Made by a program: the position numbers and the translations under genes. 64,000 bases of DNA from Novosphingobium rosa NBRC 15208 (GTDB lineage: Bacteria; Pseudomonadota; Alphaproteobacteria; Sphingomonadales; Sphingomonadaceae). Under the pieces are notes generated by a model that was not told where the DNA came from, ran no database searches, and saw only the letters and a list, made by a program, of their open reading frames with translations. The DNA lies in assembly GCF_001598555.1 (NCBI RefSeq), contig NZ_BCZE01000021.1:1-64000 (forward strand). The letters run 5' to 3'. Shown here piece by piece: positions 51,527 to 59,361 of this stretch (positions within the stretch are counted from its first letter, which is position 1; every line of letters begins with the position of its first letter).

Positions 51527-52524
51527 TGCGCCCCCCCGACGAGCACATCTCCGGCCGACACGCCGGAAAGCAGTTCAACCTTGCCATCCGTGGCAGGGGC
51601 CGTCTGGACCGGGACGGTGCTCGCGGTCCCGTCCTTGCCCACCACCTCGACATAATCGAGGCCATAGCGCGCCGTGACAAAGCCGCGCGGCACGACGAGT
51701 CCGCGATGGGTGCCAGCCGCCAGACTGGCGGCGATACGCCGACCGATCAGTGCGGCATCGAGACCGGCCATGGCGACATCGGCACTGACCTGTCCGCCCT
51801 GCACCGCGGGATAGATCCGCGTGACATGACCCTCTCCGGTCATGCCCTCGACGCGGACACTTGCGCCGGTCCGTACCTTGGCCGCGAGAGCCTCGGGCAG
51901 ATCGAGGCGCAGCACCACCGGGCCGGAGGTGACAGCGGCCACCACCATGCCGGGCGCCACCGGCGAGCCGGCGGGCACATCGGCGCGCAGCACGCGGCCA
52001 TTGGCCGGAGCGACCACCAGCCCGTTGCCAGCCACGGCACGCACCGCCGATTGCTGCGCCCGCGCCGCCGCGATCTGGGCCTGCGCCGAACGCGCCCCTG
52101 CCTCGGCCTGATCGAGCCGGGCCTGCGCATAGACGCCATTGGCCGTGAGGAATTTCACCCGCGCCAGTTCAGCCCCGGCCTGCTGGGCCTGAGCGGCAGC
52201 GGCGGAGGCCTGCGCGCCATAGGCATCAGCCTGATACGCCAACTGGTTGTCGGTGATGCGACCGATCACCTGCCCCTTGCGAACGCTATCGCCTGCGCGC
52301 ACCGACAGGCTGGTGAGCACACCGGGGATCCGCGCGATGACTTGAGCCTGATCCTGTGTGGTCACTTCTGCGGAGACACTTTGCCAATCAGTCGTCTCAA
52401 TGGCCGCGAGCGTCAAACGCGGTCCCGCGACCATGCCAGGTGCCTGCTGGGGCGCCTCCTCCTTGCCGCAAGCTGCCAGCGGCAACGCCAGCATCACGAT
52501 CAGCCCCAGGTCCTTGCGCATCAT
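51523..52524 (-). CDS. RND periplasmic adaptor lipoprotein
   Basis: 333 residues. Lipobox LPLAAC|GKEE directs lipid anchoring in the inner membrane. Barrel-sandwich (ARIPGVLTSLSVRAGDSVRKGQVIG), a helical hairpin with AQASAAAAQAQQAGAELARV, then beta-barrel and membrane-proximal domains (GASVRVEGMTGEGHVTRIYPAVQGG). Connects the pump to a TolC-like channel; one is encoded at 54552. ATGA overlap with the pump gene. Confidence 0.87.
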   Translation of the reverse strand: MMRKDLGLIVMLALPLAACGKEEAPQQAPGMVAGPRLTLAAIETTDWQSVSAEVTTQDQAQVIARIPGVLTSLSVRAGDSVRKGQVIGRITDNQLAYQADAYGAQASAAAAQAQQAGAELARVKFLTANGVYAQARLDQAEAGARSAQAQIAAARAQQSAVRAVAGNGLVVAPANGRVLRADVPAGSPVAPGMVVAAVTSGPVVLRLDLPEALAAKVRTGASVRVEGMTGEGHVTRIYPAVQGGQVSADVAMAGLDAALIGRRIAASLAAGTHRGLVVPRGFVTARYGLDYVEVVGKDGTASTVPVQTAPATDGKVELLSGVSAGDVLVGGAQ

Positions 52525-52554
52525 TCCCTCCCGTCCTTACGGCTTTTCAGCAAC

Positions 52555-52893
52555 TCAGCGCGCGACCGGCAGTCCAGCCGCGACCCAGGCACCGAAACCA
52601 CCGAACAGATGCGTGTCGACCGCCGATCCGACTGCCGCGCAGCGGTCAAGCGCCATGCCCGAACGCTTGCCGCCCTGACAGTTGAGCACCACCACCTTGC
52701 CCGGATGAGCTGGCAGGGCGGCAGGGAGAAACGTCGAGAGTGGCATGTTGATCGCACCGGGAATGTGCCCGGCGGCAAACTCGTCCGGCTCCCGCACATC
52801 AACGATCACGACCTGATTCGCCGTGATCATGCCGTGGAGCGAGCTTGCCCCGATTTCGTGATGTTTTCTTGTCTTTCCAATGCCGAAGATCAT
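52555..52893 (-). CDS. rhodanese-domain sulfurtransferase
   Basis: 112 residues from ATG 52893 (AGGGAGG upstream). Single rhodanese domain: VIVDVREPDEFAAGHIPGAINMP and the active-site loop VVVLNCQGGKRSGMA with the catalytic Cys. Moves sulfane sulfur to thiols. First gene of the repressor/RND operon and divergent from the sulfide:quinone oxidoreductase. No membrane anchor, so cytoplasmic. Confidence 0.85.
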   Translation of the reverse strand: MIFGIGKTRKHHEIGASSLHGMITANQVVIVDVREPDEFAAGHIPGAINMPLSTFLPAALPAHPGKVVVLNCQGGKRSGMALDRCAAVGSAVDTHLFGGFGAWVAAGLPVAR

Positions 52894-52958
52894 GAGACGC
52901 CTCCCTGCGATACCCGAGCGCACCGCCTTAAAATCACCACTTGCTTATATTGTATTTT

Positions 52959-52970
52959 ACGAATATTCGT
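52959..52970. promoter_or_regulatory. ACGAATATTCGT palindrome in the divergent promoter
   Basis: A perfect 12-bp palindrome in the AT-rich middle of the 148-bp region between the rhodanese and sulfide:quinone oxidoreductase genes. It is the best candidate operator for the SqrR/BigR-like repressor, whose relatives bind AT-rich dyads with ATTC/GAAT. Confidence 0.5.
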
Positions 52971-53041
52971 CAAGAGTGTTTCAGGCAGGCGAAGCGACTC
53001 AAGATGGACCTGCCACGCATCATCGAAAGGGAGAGCAACCA

Positions 53042-54337
53042 ATGTCCTTGCCGCGCATCGTCATCCTGGGTGCAGGGCTTGGCGGCACCATTGCCGCCTA
53101 TGAAATCCGCGATGCCACCAAGGGCCGGGCCGAGGTTACGGTGGTCTCCGACAGCGAGGACTACTGGTTCGTGCCGTCCAATCCCTGGGTGGCCGTGCGC
53201 TGGCGGCAGGCCGATGCCATCCGCGTTCACTTGCCGCCGGTCATGCGCAGGAAGGGGATCGGCTTTACCAGCGTGGGATGCGCGCGCGTGCATCCGACGG
53301 AAAACCGGCTGGACCTGGCCGATGGCTCCAGCCTCACCTACGACTATCTGGTGATCGCCACCGGTCCGGATCTGGCCTTTGACGAGGTGAGCGGCCTTGG
53401 CCCGGATGGTCACACGGTGTCGGTGTGCCGCACCGACCATGCCACCCATGCCGCCGACCTGTTCGATGCCTTCTGCCAGGATCCGCGTCCCATCGTCGTG
53501 GGCGCGGCACAGGGGGCCTCCTGCTTTGGCCCGGCCTATGAATTCGCGCTGATCCTCGACACCGAACTGCGCCGCCGCAAGATCCGCGACGCGGTGCCCA
53601 TGACCTTCGTGACGCCCGAGCCCTACATCGGCCATCTGGGCCTGGACGGCGTGGGCGATACGAAGGGCTTGCTCGAAAGCGAGATGCGCAATCGCCACAT
53701 CAAATGGGTGACCAATGCGCGCATCACCGCCGTCGAGGCCGGCATGATGCATGTGGAGGAACTGGACGAGGACGCCAAGGTCAAGAAGGCGCATGACCTG
53801 CCCTTTGGCTATTCGATGATCCTGCCCGCCTTCCGCGGCATCAAGGCCGTGCATGGCATCGAGGGGCTGACCAACCCGCGCGGCTTCATCCTGGCGGACA
53901 AGCACCAGCGCAATCCCAACTTCCGCAACGTCTATTCGCTTGGGGTGTGCGTTGCCATTCCACCCATTGGCCCGACACCGGTACCCGTTGGCGTGCCCAA
54001 GACCGGCTTCATGATCGAAAGCATGGTGACCGCCGTTGCGCACAATCTCGCGGCCCAGATCAAGGGGCGCGAGCCCAATGAGATCCCTTCATGGAACGCG
54101 GTGTGTCTGGCTGATTTCGGCGATGGCGGCGTTGCTTTCGTAGCCCAGCCGCAACTGCCTCCCCGCAACGTCAACTGGTCCTCGCAGGGCAAGTGGGTGC
54201 ACATGGCCAAGGTCGGTTTCGAGAAATACTTCCTGCGCAAGGTGCGCACCGGCACCAGCGAGCCGCTTTACGAGAAGCTCGCGCTTCAGATGCTCGGCAT
54301 CAACAAGCTCAAGCAAACTCAAAAGGGAGAGGCATGA
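53042..54337 (+). CDS. sqr: sulfide:quinone oxidoreductase
   Basis: 431 residues from ATG 53042 with AAAGGGAGAG upstream. SQR oxidises sulfide to sulfane sulfur at a flavin and passes electrons to quinone at the membrane. FAD-binding IVILGAGLGGTIAAYEI; three cysteines at C129 (SVCRTDH), C161 (GASCFGPAYE) and C355 (NAVCLADFG), matching the C128/C160/C356 set of well-studied SQRs. C-terminal amphipathic helices (WVHMAKVGFEKYFLRKVRTG) anchor it. Ends in an ATGA overlap with the DUF2892 gene. Confidence 0.88.
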   Translation: MSLPRIVILGAGLGGTIAAYEIRDATKGRAEVTVVSDSEDYWFVPSNPWVAVRWRQADAIRVHLPPVMRRKGIGFTSVGCARVHPTENRLDLADGSSLTYDYLVIATGPDLAFDEVSGLGPDGHTVSVCRTDHATHAADLFDAFCQDPRPIVVGAAQGASCFGPAYEFALILDTELRRRKIRDAVPMTFVTPEPYIGHLGLDGVGDTKGLLESEMRNRHIKWVTNARITAVEAGMMHVEELDEDAKVKKAHDLPFGYSMILPAFRGIKAVHGIEGLTNPRGFILADKHQRNPNFRNVYSLGVCVAIPPIGPTPVPVGVPKTGFMIESMVTAVAHNLAAQIKGREPNEIPSWNAVCLADFGDGGVAFVAQPQLPPRNVNWSSQGKWVHMAKVGFEKYFLRKVRTGTSEPLYEKLALQMLGINKLKQTQKGEA

Positions 54338-54540
54338 TGACGCTCGATACAGCCGTGATGCGTTTTGCCGGCAGCGTGGTGCTGGGCAGCGCGCTGGCCG
54401 CCCATTTCATCCACCCGGCCTGGATCTACCTCACGATGTTCGCCGGGGCCAACATGATCCAGGCGAGCTTCACCGGCTTTTGCCCCGCCGCCATGGTGTT
54501 CAAGGCGCTGGGCGCCCGGCCCGGCTGCACCTTCGAATAA
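54334..54540 (+). CDS. DUF2892 (YgaP-type) membrane protein
   Basis: 68 residues. Two hydrophobic helices (RFAGSVVLGSALAAHFIHPAWIYLTMFAGANMIQASFTG) and the FCPAAMVFKALGARPGC Cys motif. Coupled to sqr, so a partner in sulfane-sulfur handling or transport across the membrane. ATG 54337 is an equal alternative start. Confidence 0.82.
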   Translation: MMTLDTAVMRFAGSVVLGSALAAHFIHPAWIYLTMFAGANMIQASFTGFCPAAMVFKALGARPGCTFE

Positions 54541-54551
54541 GGATGGGTGTG

Positions 54552-55820
54552 ATGCGCGTGCCTGTCAGCCTTCTGATCTGTGCTCTGCCCCTGTGCTTGC
54601 CCGCTGCCACGGCGCAGGCGCAGGATCTGGCCACCACGCTTGCCGATGCACTGGCCCATGCCCCCGTGCTGGCCGAGGCGCAGGCGGATAATGCAGCGGC
54701 GCGTGCCCGTTTCGATGCCGCCAGGGCACAGGGTCATCCACTGGTGGCTGTGGAGGGAGAGATCGGTACCGGGCGCATCGACAATGGCGGCTTCTTCGGT
54801 TTCACCGCCCAGAACACCACCCCGCTGGCCCTCAAGGCCGGGGCTGAGATGCCGCTCTATGCCGGCGGCAGGGTGGCAGCCGCCATCGACCAGGCACGCG
54901 GCGGGATGGATGTTGCCCAACTGGGCCTGGTCGATGCCCGCGCCCGCATCATGGTGGGCGCGGTGGCAGCCTATGCAGAGGTGCTGACCGCGCGAAGGAT
55001 CGAGGCACGTTACGACCAGCTGCTGGGCGAACTCACCGAGGTCGAGCGGCAGGCAGGCCTGCGTTTCAAGAGCGGCGAGATCCCCGCCTCCGACCTTGCC
55101 AGCGCCACCGCGCGCCGGGCCGAGGGCCAAGCCGGTCTCGCGCAGGCGCAAGGCCGCCGGATCACCGCCGAGGCGCAATACCGCCGCCTGACCGGTCATG
55201 ACGCGGGCGCTTTATCCCCCCTGCCCTCGCCTCCACCCACCCCGCCCACGCTGGAGGAAGCGATCGACGGGGCGCATCAGAACAACCCAGCTCTGGCGCA
55301 AGCGGAAAAGGGCGTCGACATCGCCCGCGCCGGCGTGCGCGCCGCCAAGGCAGAAAGCCTGCCCACCATTGGCGCCTATGCCGAGGCGACCCGCACCCGC
55401 GACCAGTTCTTCCCCGATTACCGCGCCGATGCGGTCTCTGTCGGAATTCGCGGCCACTGGACACTATGGGCGGGTGGGCGCACCTCGGCCAAGATTCACG
55501 AGGCGGACGCCAATGTGGACGGCAGCGAGGCACGCGCCCGCGACGCGCGCGACCAGATCGATACGGCGGTGATCTCCGCATGGACCGGCCTGTCCACCGC
55601 GCGGCGCATGGCCGAGGCGACCCAGGCCCGCAGCGCCGCGGCAGACGAAGCCCTGCGCTCGACACGGCTGGAGGCCAAGGTGGGGGCCAAACCTACCTTG
55701 GCGGTGCTTGATGCCGAGCGCGAAGCCGTGACCGCGCAGGCCGCACACATTGAGGCGGAGGGCCAAAGCCTTGTTGCCGCATGGCAGCTCGATGCGCTGG
55801 TCGGCGCGCTTGATCGCTGA
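54552..55820 (+). CDS. TolC-family outer-membrane channel
   Basis: 422 residues from ATG 54552 (AAGGATGG upstream; ATG 54543 possible). Signal peptide ends at TAQAQD. Two repeats of long helices and short beta strands characteristic of TolC (VLTARRIEARYDQLLGELTEVERQAGLRFKSGEIPASDLASA; WTGLSTARRMAEATQARSAAADEALRSTRLEAKVGAKPTLAVLDAE). Probably completes the tripartite pump with the divergent RND and adaptor genes. Confidence 0.87.
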   Translation: MRVPVSLLICALPLCLPAATAQAQDLATTLADALAHAPVLAEAQADNAAARARFDAARAQGHPLVAVEGEIGTGRIDNGGFFGFTAQNTTPLALKAGAEMPLYAGGRVAAAIDQARGGMDVAQLGLVDARARIMVGAVAAYAEVLTARRIEARYDQLLGELTEVERQAGLRFKSGEIPASDLASATARRAEGQAGLAQAQGRRITAEAQYRRLTGHDAGALSPLPSPPPTPPTLEEAIDGAHQNNPALAQAEKGVDIARAGVRAAKAESLPTIGAYAEATRTRDQFFPDYRADAVSVGIRGHWTLWAGGRTSAKIHEADANVDGSEARARDARDQIDTAVISAWTGLSTARRMAEATQARSAAADEALRSTRLEAKVGAKPTLAVLDAEREAVTAQAAHIEAEGQSLVAAWQLDALVGALDR

Positions 55821-55844
55821 ACGCGCTTAACCGTGATCTGGTTC

Positions 55845-55885
55845 AGCCGTCGGTCCCGCAGCCTGGGGTCGGCGGCTTTTTTTTT
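55845..55885 (+). terminator. rho-independent terminator after the TolC-like gene
   Basis: AGCCGTCGGTCCC pairs with GGGGTCGGCGGCT (with G-U pairs) and is followed by nine T residues. Confidence 0.78.
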
Positions 55886-55902
55886 CTGGAAGGAGATAAA
55901 GC

Positions 55903-56250
55903 ATGAACAAGGACTGGCCACAGATGACCAGGGATCTGTCCGGCGCGATCAAGGAGGTCCGTCTGGGCGCGCCCGAGGTGATGAAGGCCTTTTCCGCCAT
56001 GGCCAGTGCGGCCACCAGCGAAGGCACGCTCGATACACGTACCAAGGAGCTGATCGCGCTGGCTATTGCCGTGGCGATCCGATGCGATGGCTGTGTCGCC
56101 TTTCACGCCAAGGCGGCGGTTGAGCAGGGGGCCAGTCGGCAGGAGGTCATGGAGACCATGGGCATGGCGCTCTACATGGGCGCGGGGCCGAGCCTGATGT
56201 ATGCGGCCCAGGCGGTTGAGGCCTATGACCAGTTCGCCGCGCAGGGCTGA
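55903..56250 (+). CDS. carboxymuconolactone-decarboxylase/AhpD-like protein
   Basis: 115 residues, AAGGAG upstream. The AhpD-type active site is ALAIAVAIRCDGCVAFHAKAAVEQG (CxxC...H). Such proteins are alkylhydroperoxidase-like thiol reductases. MGMALYMGAGPSLMYAAQAVEAY closes the helical fold. Placed after the sulfide locus, so a redox role with low-molecular thiols is plausible. Confidence 0.82.
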   Translation: MNKDWPQMTRDLSGAIKEVRLGAPEVMKAFSAMASAATSEGTLDTRTKELIALAIAVAIRCDGCVAFHAKAAVEQGASRQEVMETMGMALYMGAGPSLMYAAQAVEAYDQFAAQG

Positions 56251-56273
56251 ACGCGCCTTATCCGTCCTGCAAC

Positions 56274-56313
56274 AAAACCCCCACAGCTCCGCTCATGGAT
56301 CTGTGGGGGTTTT
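56274..56313. terminator. bidirectional rho-independent terminator
   Basis: AAAACCCCCACAG and CTGTGGGGGTTTT form a perfect 13-bp stem, giving a T-run on each strand. It separates the plus-strand AhpD-like gene from the minus-strand cyd operon. Confidence 0.85.
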
Positions 56314-56392
56314 GCGATGAAGCCATGGGAGGCGGGGCCATCATTCGGGAAGGTCTGATCCGCCTCGCCCCCTCACCGGCCACATGGTCGGA

Positions 56393-56503
56393 TCAGATCG
56401 CCGGATCGTCGTCGATGGGCGAATTGAACTCGTGCCACAGGCCGTTGATGATGCCGAAGCCCACCGCCAGCCCCAGACCCAAAATCCACGAAAAATACCA
56501 CAT
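56393..56503 (-). CDS. cydX: CydX, small subunit of cytochrome bd oxidase
   Basis: 36 residues beginning MWYFSWILGLGLAVGFGIIN and ending SPIDDDPAI. The MWYF(S/A)WILG start is the hallmark of CydX/YbgT, a single-TM subunit that stabilises the heme groups of CydAB. It follows cydB by 15 bp on the same strand with a GGAGAC ribosome-binding site. Confidence 0.9.
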   Translation of the reverse strand: MWYFSWILGLGLAVGFGIINGLWHEFNSPIDDDPAI

Positions 56504-56518
56504 GGGCTGTCTCCCTGA

Positions 56519-57667
56519 TCAATAGAAGTCGGGGTTGGAGCGAACTTCGCCGAGCGTGATGCGGCCCGCGAGCATCTTCATCACCCAGGCCGTGTAGGCC
56601 AGCACCACCGGCAGGAACACGCAGGTCACGATCAGCATGATGAACAGCGTGAGATGGCTGGAGGAGGCATTCCAGACCGTCAGGCTGGAACGCGGGTCGA
56701 TCGAGCTGGGCAGGATGAACGGGAACATCGAGAGGCCGACGGTGGCGATGATGCCCTTGATGGCCGCCGCGCTGCCAGCCAGGTTGAGCCAGCCCCGCCG
56801 CATGCCAATGCCCGCCATGGCCACCAGCGGCCCGACCAGCCCGGCGATGGGCGCAATCAGCATCCAGGGATGCGCGCCGTAATTGGCCAGCCAGCCGCCC
56901 GGCGCGCCGACACTGGCCGACATCAACGGATTGGACGGACCAGCGGCATCAACCACACCATCCAGCCGCATGCCCATCGCGCCCTTGGCGATCATCACAC
57001 CGCCCAACGCGAAAAGCACGATGGTGGCCATCGCCGCCCCGCGCCCGAAGCGACGTGCGCGCTCCAGCACGGGACCGTCCTCGATCTTCACCGCCAGCCA
57101 AGCCGCGCCATGCATCATCAGCATCGCTACTGAGAGCAGACCAGCCAGCAGTGTGAAGGGCGTGAAGAGACCCAGCAGGCTGCCCTCATAGGTCATGCGC
57201 AGGTCGCTGTCGAAACGGAAGGGGGCGCCTGTCAGCACATTGCCCACCGCCACGCCGAACACCAGCGCCGGCACAAAGCCGCCAACGAACAGCGCCATAT
57301 CCCAGCGCGAACGCCACGCGGGGTCGGCGTGCTTGGATCGGTACTTGAATGAAACCGGGCGCAGGATCAGCGATGCCAGCACCAGGAACATGGCCAGATA
57401 AAAGCCTGAGAAGCTGACCGCATAGACAAAGGGCCAGGCGGCAAAGATCGCCCCGCCACCCAGGATCAGCCACACCTGATGGCCTTCCCAATGCGGCGCG
57501 ATGGCGTTGATGACCTGACGGCGCTCCTCGTCACGGCGCGCCACGAAAGGCAGCAGGCTGGCCACGCCCAGATCATAACCGTCGGTGAGGGCGAAGCCGA
57601 TCAGCAGCACGCCGAGCAGCACCCACCAGATCAGGCGCAGCGTTTCATAGTCGAGAGGAATATGCAT
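56519..57667 (-). CDS. cydB: cytochrome bd oxidase subunit II
   Basis: 382 residues from ATG 57667 (MHIPLDYETLRLIWW). Eight TM helices; WWVLLGVLLIGFALTDGYDLG and HWEGHQVWLILGGGAIFAAWP are signature segments. Binds ubiquinone or structural quinone with CydA. Operon cydA-cydB-cydX, 13 bp after cydA. Confidence 0.92.
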   Translation of the reverse strand: MHIPLDYETLRLIWWVLLGVLLIGFALTDGYDLGVASLLPFVARRDEERRQVINAIAPHWEGHQVWLILGGGAIFAAWPFVYAVSFSGFYLAMFLVLASLILRPVSFKYRSKHADPAWRSRWDMALFVGGFVPALVFGVAVGNVLTGAPFRFDSDLRMTYEGSLLGLFTPFTLLAGLLSVAMLMMHGAAWLAVKIEDGPVLERARRFGRGAAMATIVLFALGGVMIAKGAMGMRLDGVVDAAGPSNPLMSASVGAPGGWLANYGAHPWMLIAPIAGLVGPLVAMAGIGMRRGWLNLAGSAAAIKGIIATVGLSMFPFILPSSIDPRSSLTVWNASSSHLTLFIMLIVTCVFLPVVLAYTAWVMKMLAGRITLGEVRSNPDFY

Positions 57668-57680
57668 CGCCTCTGCTCCC

Positions 57681-59243
57681 TTATTCGGCAGGCAGCGGGG
57701 CAAAGCCCGCTTCGCTGGCAGTTTCATCGTGGTGTTCGACGGGGCCCTTGCGAATGGAGGCGATCATCAACCGCACCTCGATCACCGCCAGCGTTCCATA
57801 AAGCGCGGTGAAGCCGAAGATCGTCGTCCAGATCTGCGGCACTGTCAGCGAGGAAGCCCCTAGGAAGGTGGGCAGCACGCCGTCGACAGCCCATGGCTGG
57901 CGCCCGATCTCGGCCAGAACCCAGCCGAATTCGATGGCCACCCAGGGCAGCGGGATCATGAAGATCGCCAGCTTGAGGAACCACCGCTTCCTGAACTGAC
58001 AGGCCGAGGCACAATAGAAAGCCATGCCGAAAAAGGCGATGAAGCCGAAACCGAGCCCCGCCATGAAGCGGAACAGAAAGAACATCACCGGCACGTTGGG
58101 CACCGTGTCCCAGGCCGCCTTGGTGATCGTGGCTTCATCAGCCTTGCGTGGGTCGGCCACGTAGCGCTTCAGGAGCAGGGCAAAGCCGATGTCGCGCTTG
58201 TGCGTTTCAAAGGCGGCCATGGCGGCGGTGTCGGCGCGGTTGATCTTCAGACGCTCGACGGCATCATAGGCGATGACGCCGCTGTGAATGCGCTCGTCAG
58301 CCTTCAGCACCAGTTCCTCGATGCCGTCGATCTGCCCGGTCAGGCTGCGCGTGCCGATCAACCCCATGACATAAGGCAGCTTGATCGCGAAGTGGGTGGT
58401 GCGCGCGGCCACGTCAGGCAGGCCCACCAGCGTGATCGAGGCGGGCGCGGGCTCAGTCTCCCACATGGCCTCGATGGCCGCCAGCTTCATCTTTTGGTTG
58501 TCGGTCAGCGTGTAGCCGCTCTCGTCACCGAGCACCACGACCGAGAGGGCTGAGGCCAGCCCGAAGGCCGAGGCCACCATCATCGAGCGGCGCGCCACAT
58601 TGGTCCATTTGCCACGCAGGAGATAATAGGCCGAAACCCCCATCACGAAGGTCGCCGCACAGACATAGCCCGCACTGACGGTATGGACGAATTTGGCCTG
58701 CGCCACCGGATTGAACAAAACGGCGGAAAAGTCCGTCACCTCCATGCGCATCGTGGCCGGGTTGAAGCTCGCGCCGGTGGGGTTCTGCATCCAGCCATTG
58801 GCGATCAGTATCCACAGGGCCGAAAGATTGGTGCCCAGCGCCACCAGCAAGGTGACCAGCAGATGCTGACGGCGGCTGAGCCGATCCCAGCCGAAGAACA
58901 TCACGCCCACCATCGTGGCTTCGAGGAAGAAGGCCATCAGCCCCTCGATCGCCAGCGGAGCGCCGAAGATGTCGCCCACATAATGCGCGTAATAGGCCCA
59001 GTTGGTGCCGAACTCGAATTCCATGGTGAGGCCCGTTGCCACGCCCAGCACGAAATTGATGCCGAATAGCTTGCCCCAGAAGCGCGTGATGACACGCCAG
59101 ATGGGCCGCTTGGTGATGACATAGATGCTCTCCATGATGACCAGCATGAAGGAGAGGCCCAGCGTCAGAGGGACGAAGAGAAAATGATACATCGCCGTCA
59201 GCGCAAACTGCAGGCGAGAAAGTTCGATGACCGCCATATCCAT
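57681..59243 (-). CDS. cydA: cytochrome bd oxidase subunit I
   Basis: 520 residues from ATG 59243 with AAGGGATCC upstream; the frame continues far upstream over cydD but that part is not real. Quinol oxidase binding hemes b558, b595 and d. SRLQFALTAMYHFLFVPLTLG contains H20 (heme ligand), and GRQPWAVDGVLPT is the conserved family segment. The loop between 250 and 380 is long, like the E. coli L-subfamily. High-affinity oxygen reduction under low oxygen, sulfide or nitric oxide, which fits the sulfide locus next door. Confidence 0.92.
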   Translation of the reverse strand: MDMAVIELSRLQFALTAMYHFLFVPLTLGLSFMLVIMESIYVITKRPIWRVITRFWGKLFGINFVLGVATGLTMEFEFGTNWAYYAHYVGDIFGAPLAIEGLMAFFLEATMVGVMFFGWDRLSRRQHLLVTLLVALGTNLSALWILIANGWMQNPTGASFNPATMRMEVTDFSAVLFNPVAQAKFVHTVSAGYVCAATFVMGVSAYYLLRGKWTNVARRSMMVASAFGLASALSVVVLGDESGYTLTDNQKMKLAAIEAMWETEPAPASITLVGLPDVAARTTHFAIKLPYVMGLIGTRSLTGQIDGIEELVLKADERIHSGVIAYDAVERLKINRADTAAMAAFETHKRDIGFALLLKRYVADPRKADEATITKAAWDTVPNVPVMFFLFRFMAGLGFGFIAFFGMAFYCASACQFRKRWFLKLAIFMIPLPWVAIEFGWVLAEIGRQPWAVDGVLPTFLGASSLTVPQIWTTIFGFTALYGTLAVIEVRLMIASIRKGPVEHHDETASEAGFAPLPAE

Positions 59244-59322
59244 CGGACAGGATCCCTTGATGGCAGGCGCCCCAAGGCGCCGAAGATGCGACGAGCAACG
59301 GGGGTGCGCGAGCAGGACTCGC

Positions 59323-59361
59323 TTGCCAATCACGGATTTGCCAATATGAGCATTTGCGAAT
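59323..59361. repeat. three tandem TTGCCAAT-type repeats in the cydA/cydD divergent promoter
   Basis: TTGCCAAT at 59323-59330, TTGCCAAT at 59338-59345 and TTGCGAAT at 59354-59361, spaced 15 and 16 bp, that is one and a half helical turns. The last one touches the cydD start codon. They look like sites for an oligomeric regulator of the divergent cyd genes. Confidence 0.5.

Noticed and set aside
48569..51655. 1028-codon plus-strand frame opposite the RND pump
   Set aside because: His/Arg/Gln-rich composition and no domains; mirror of the pump's codon bias.
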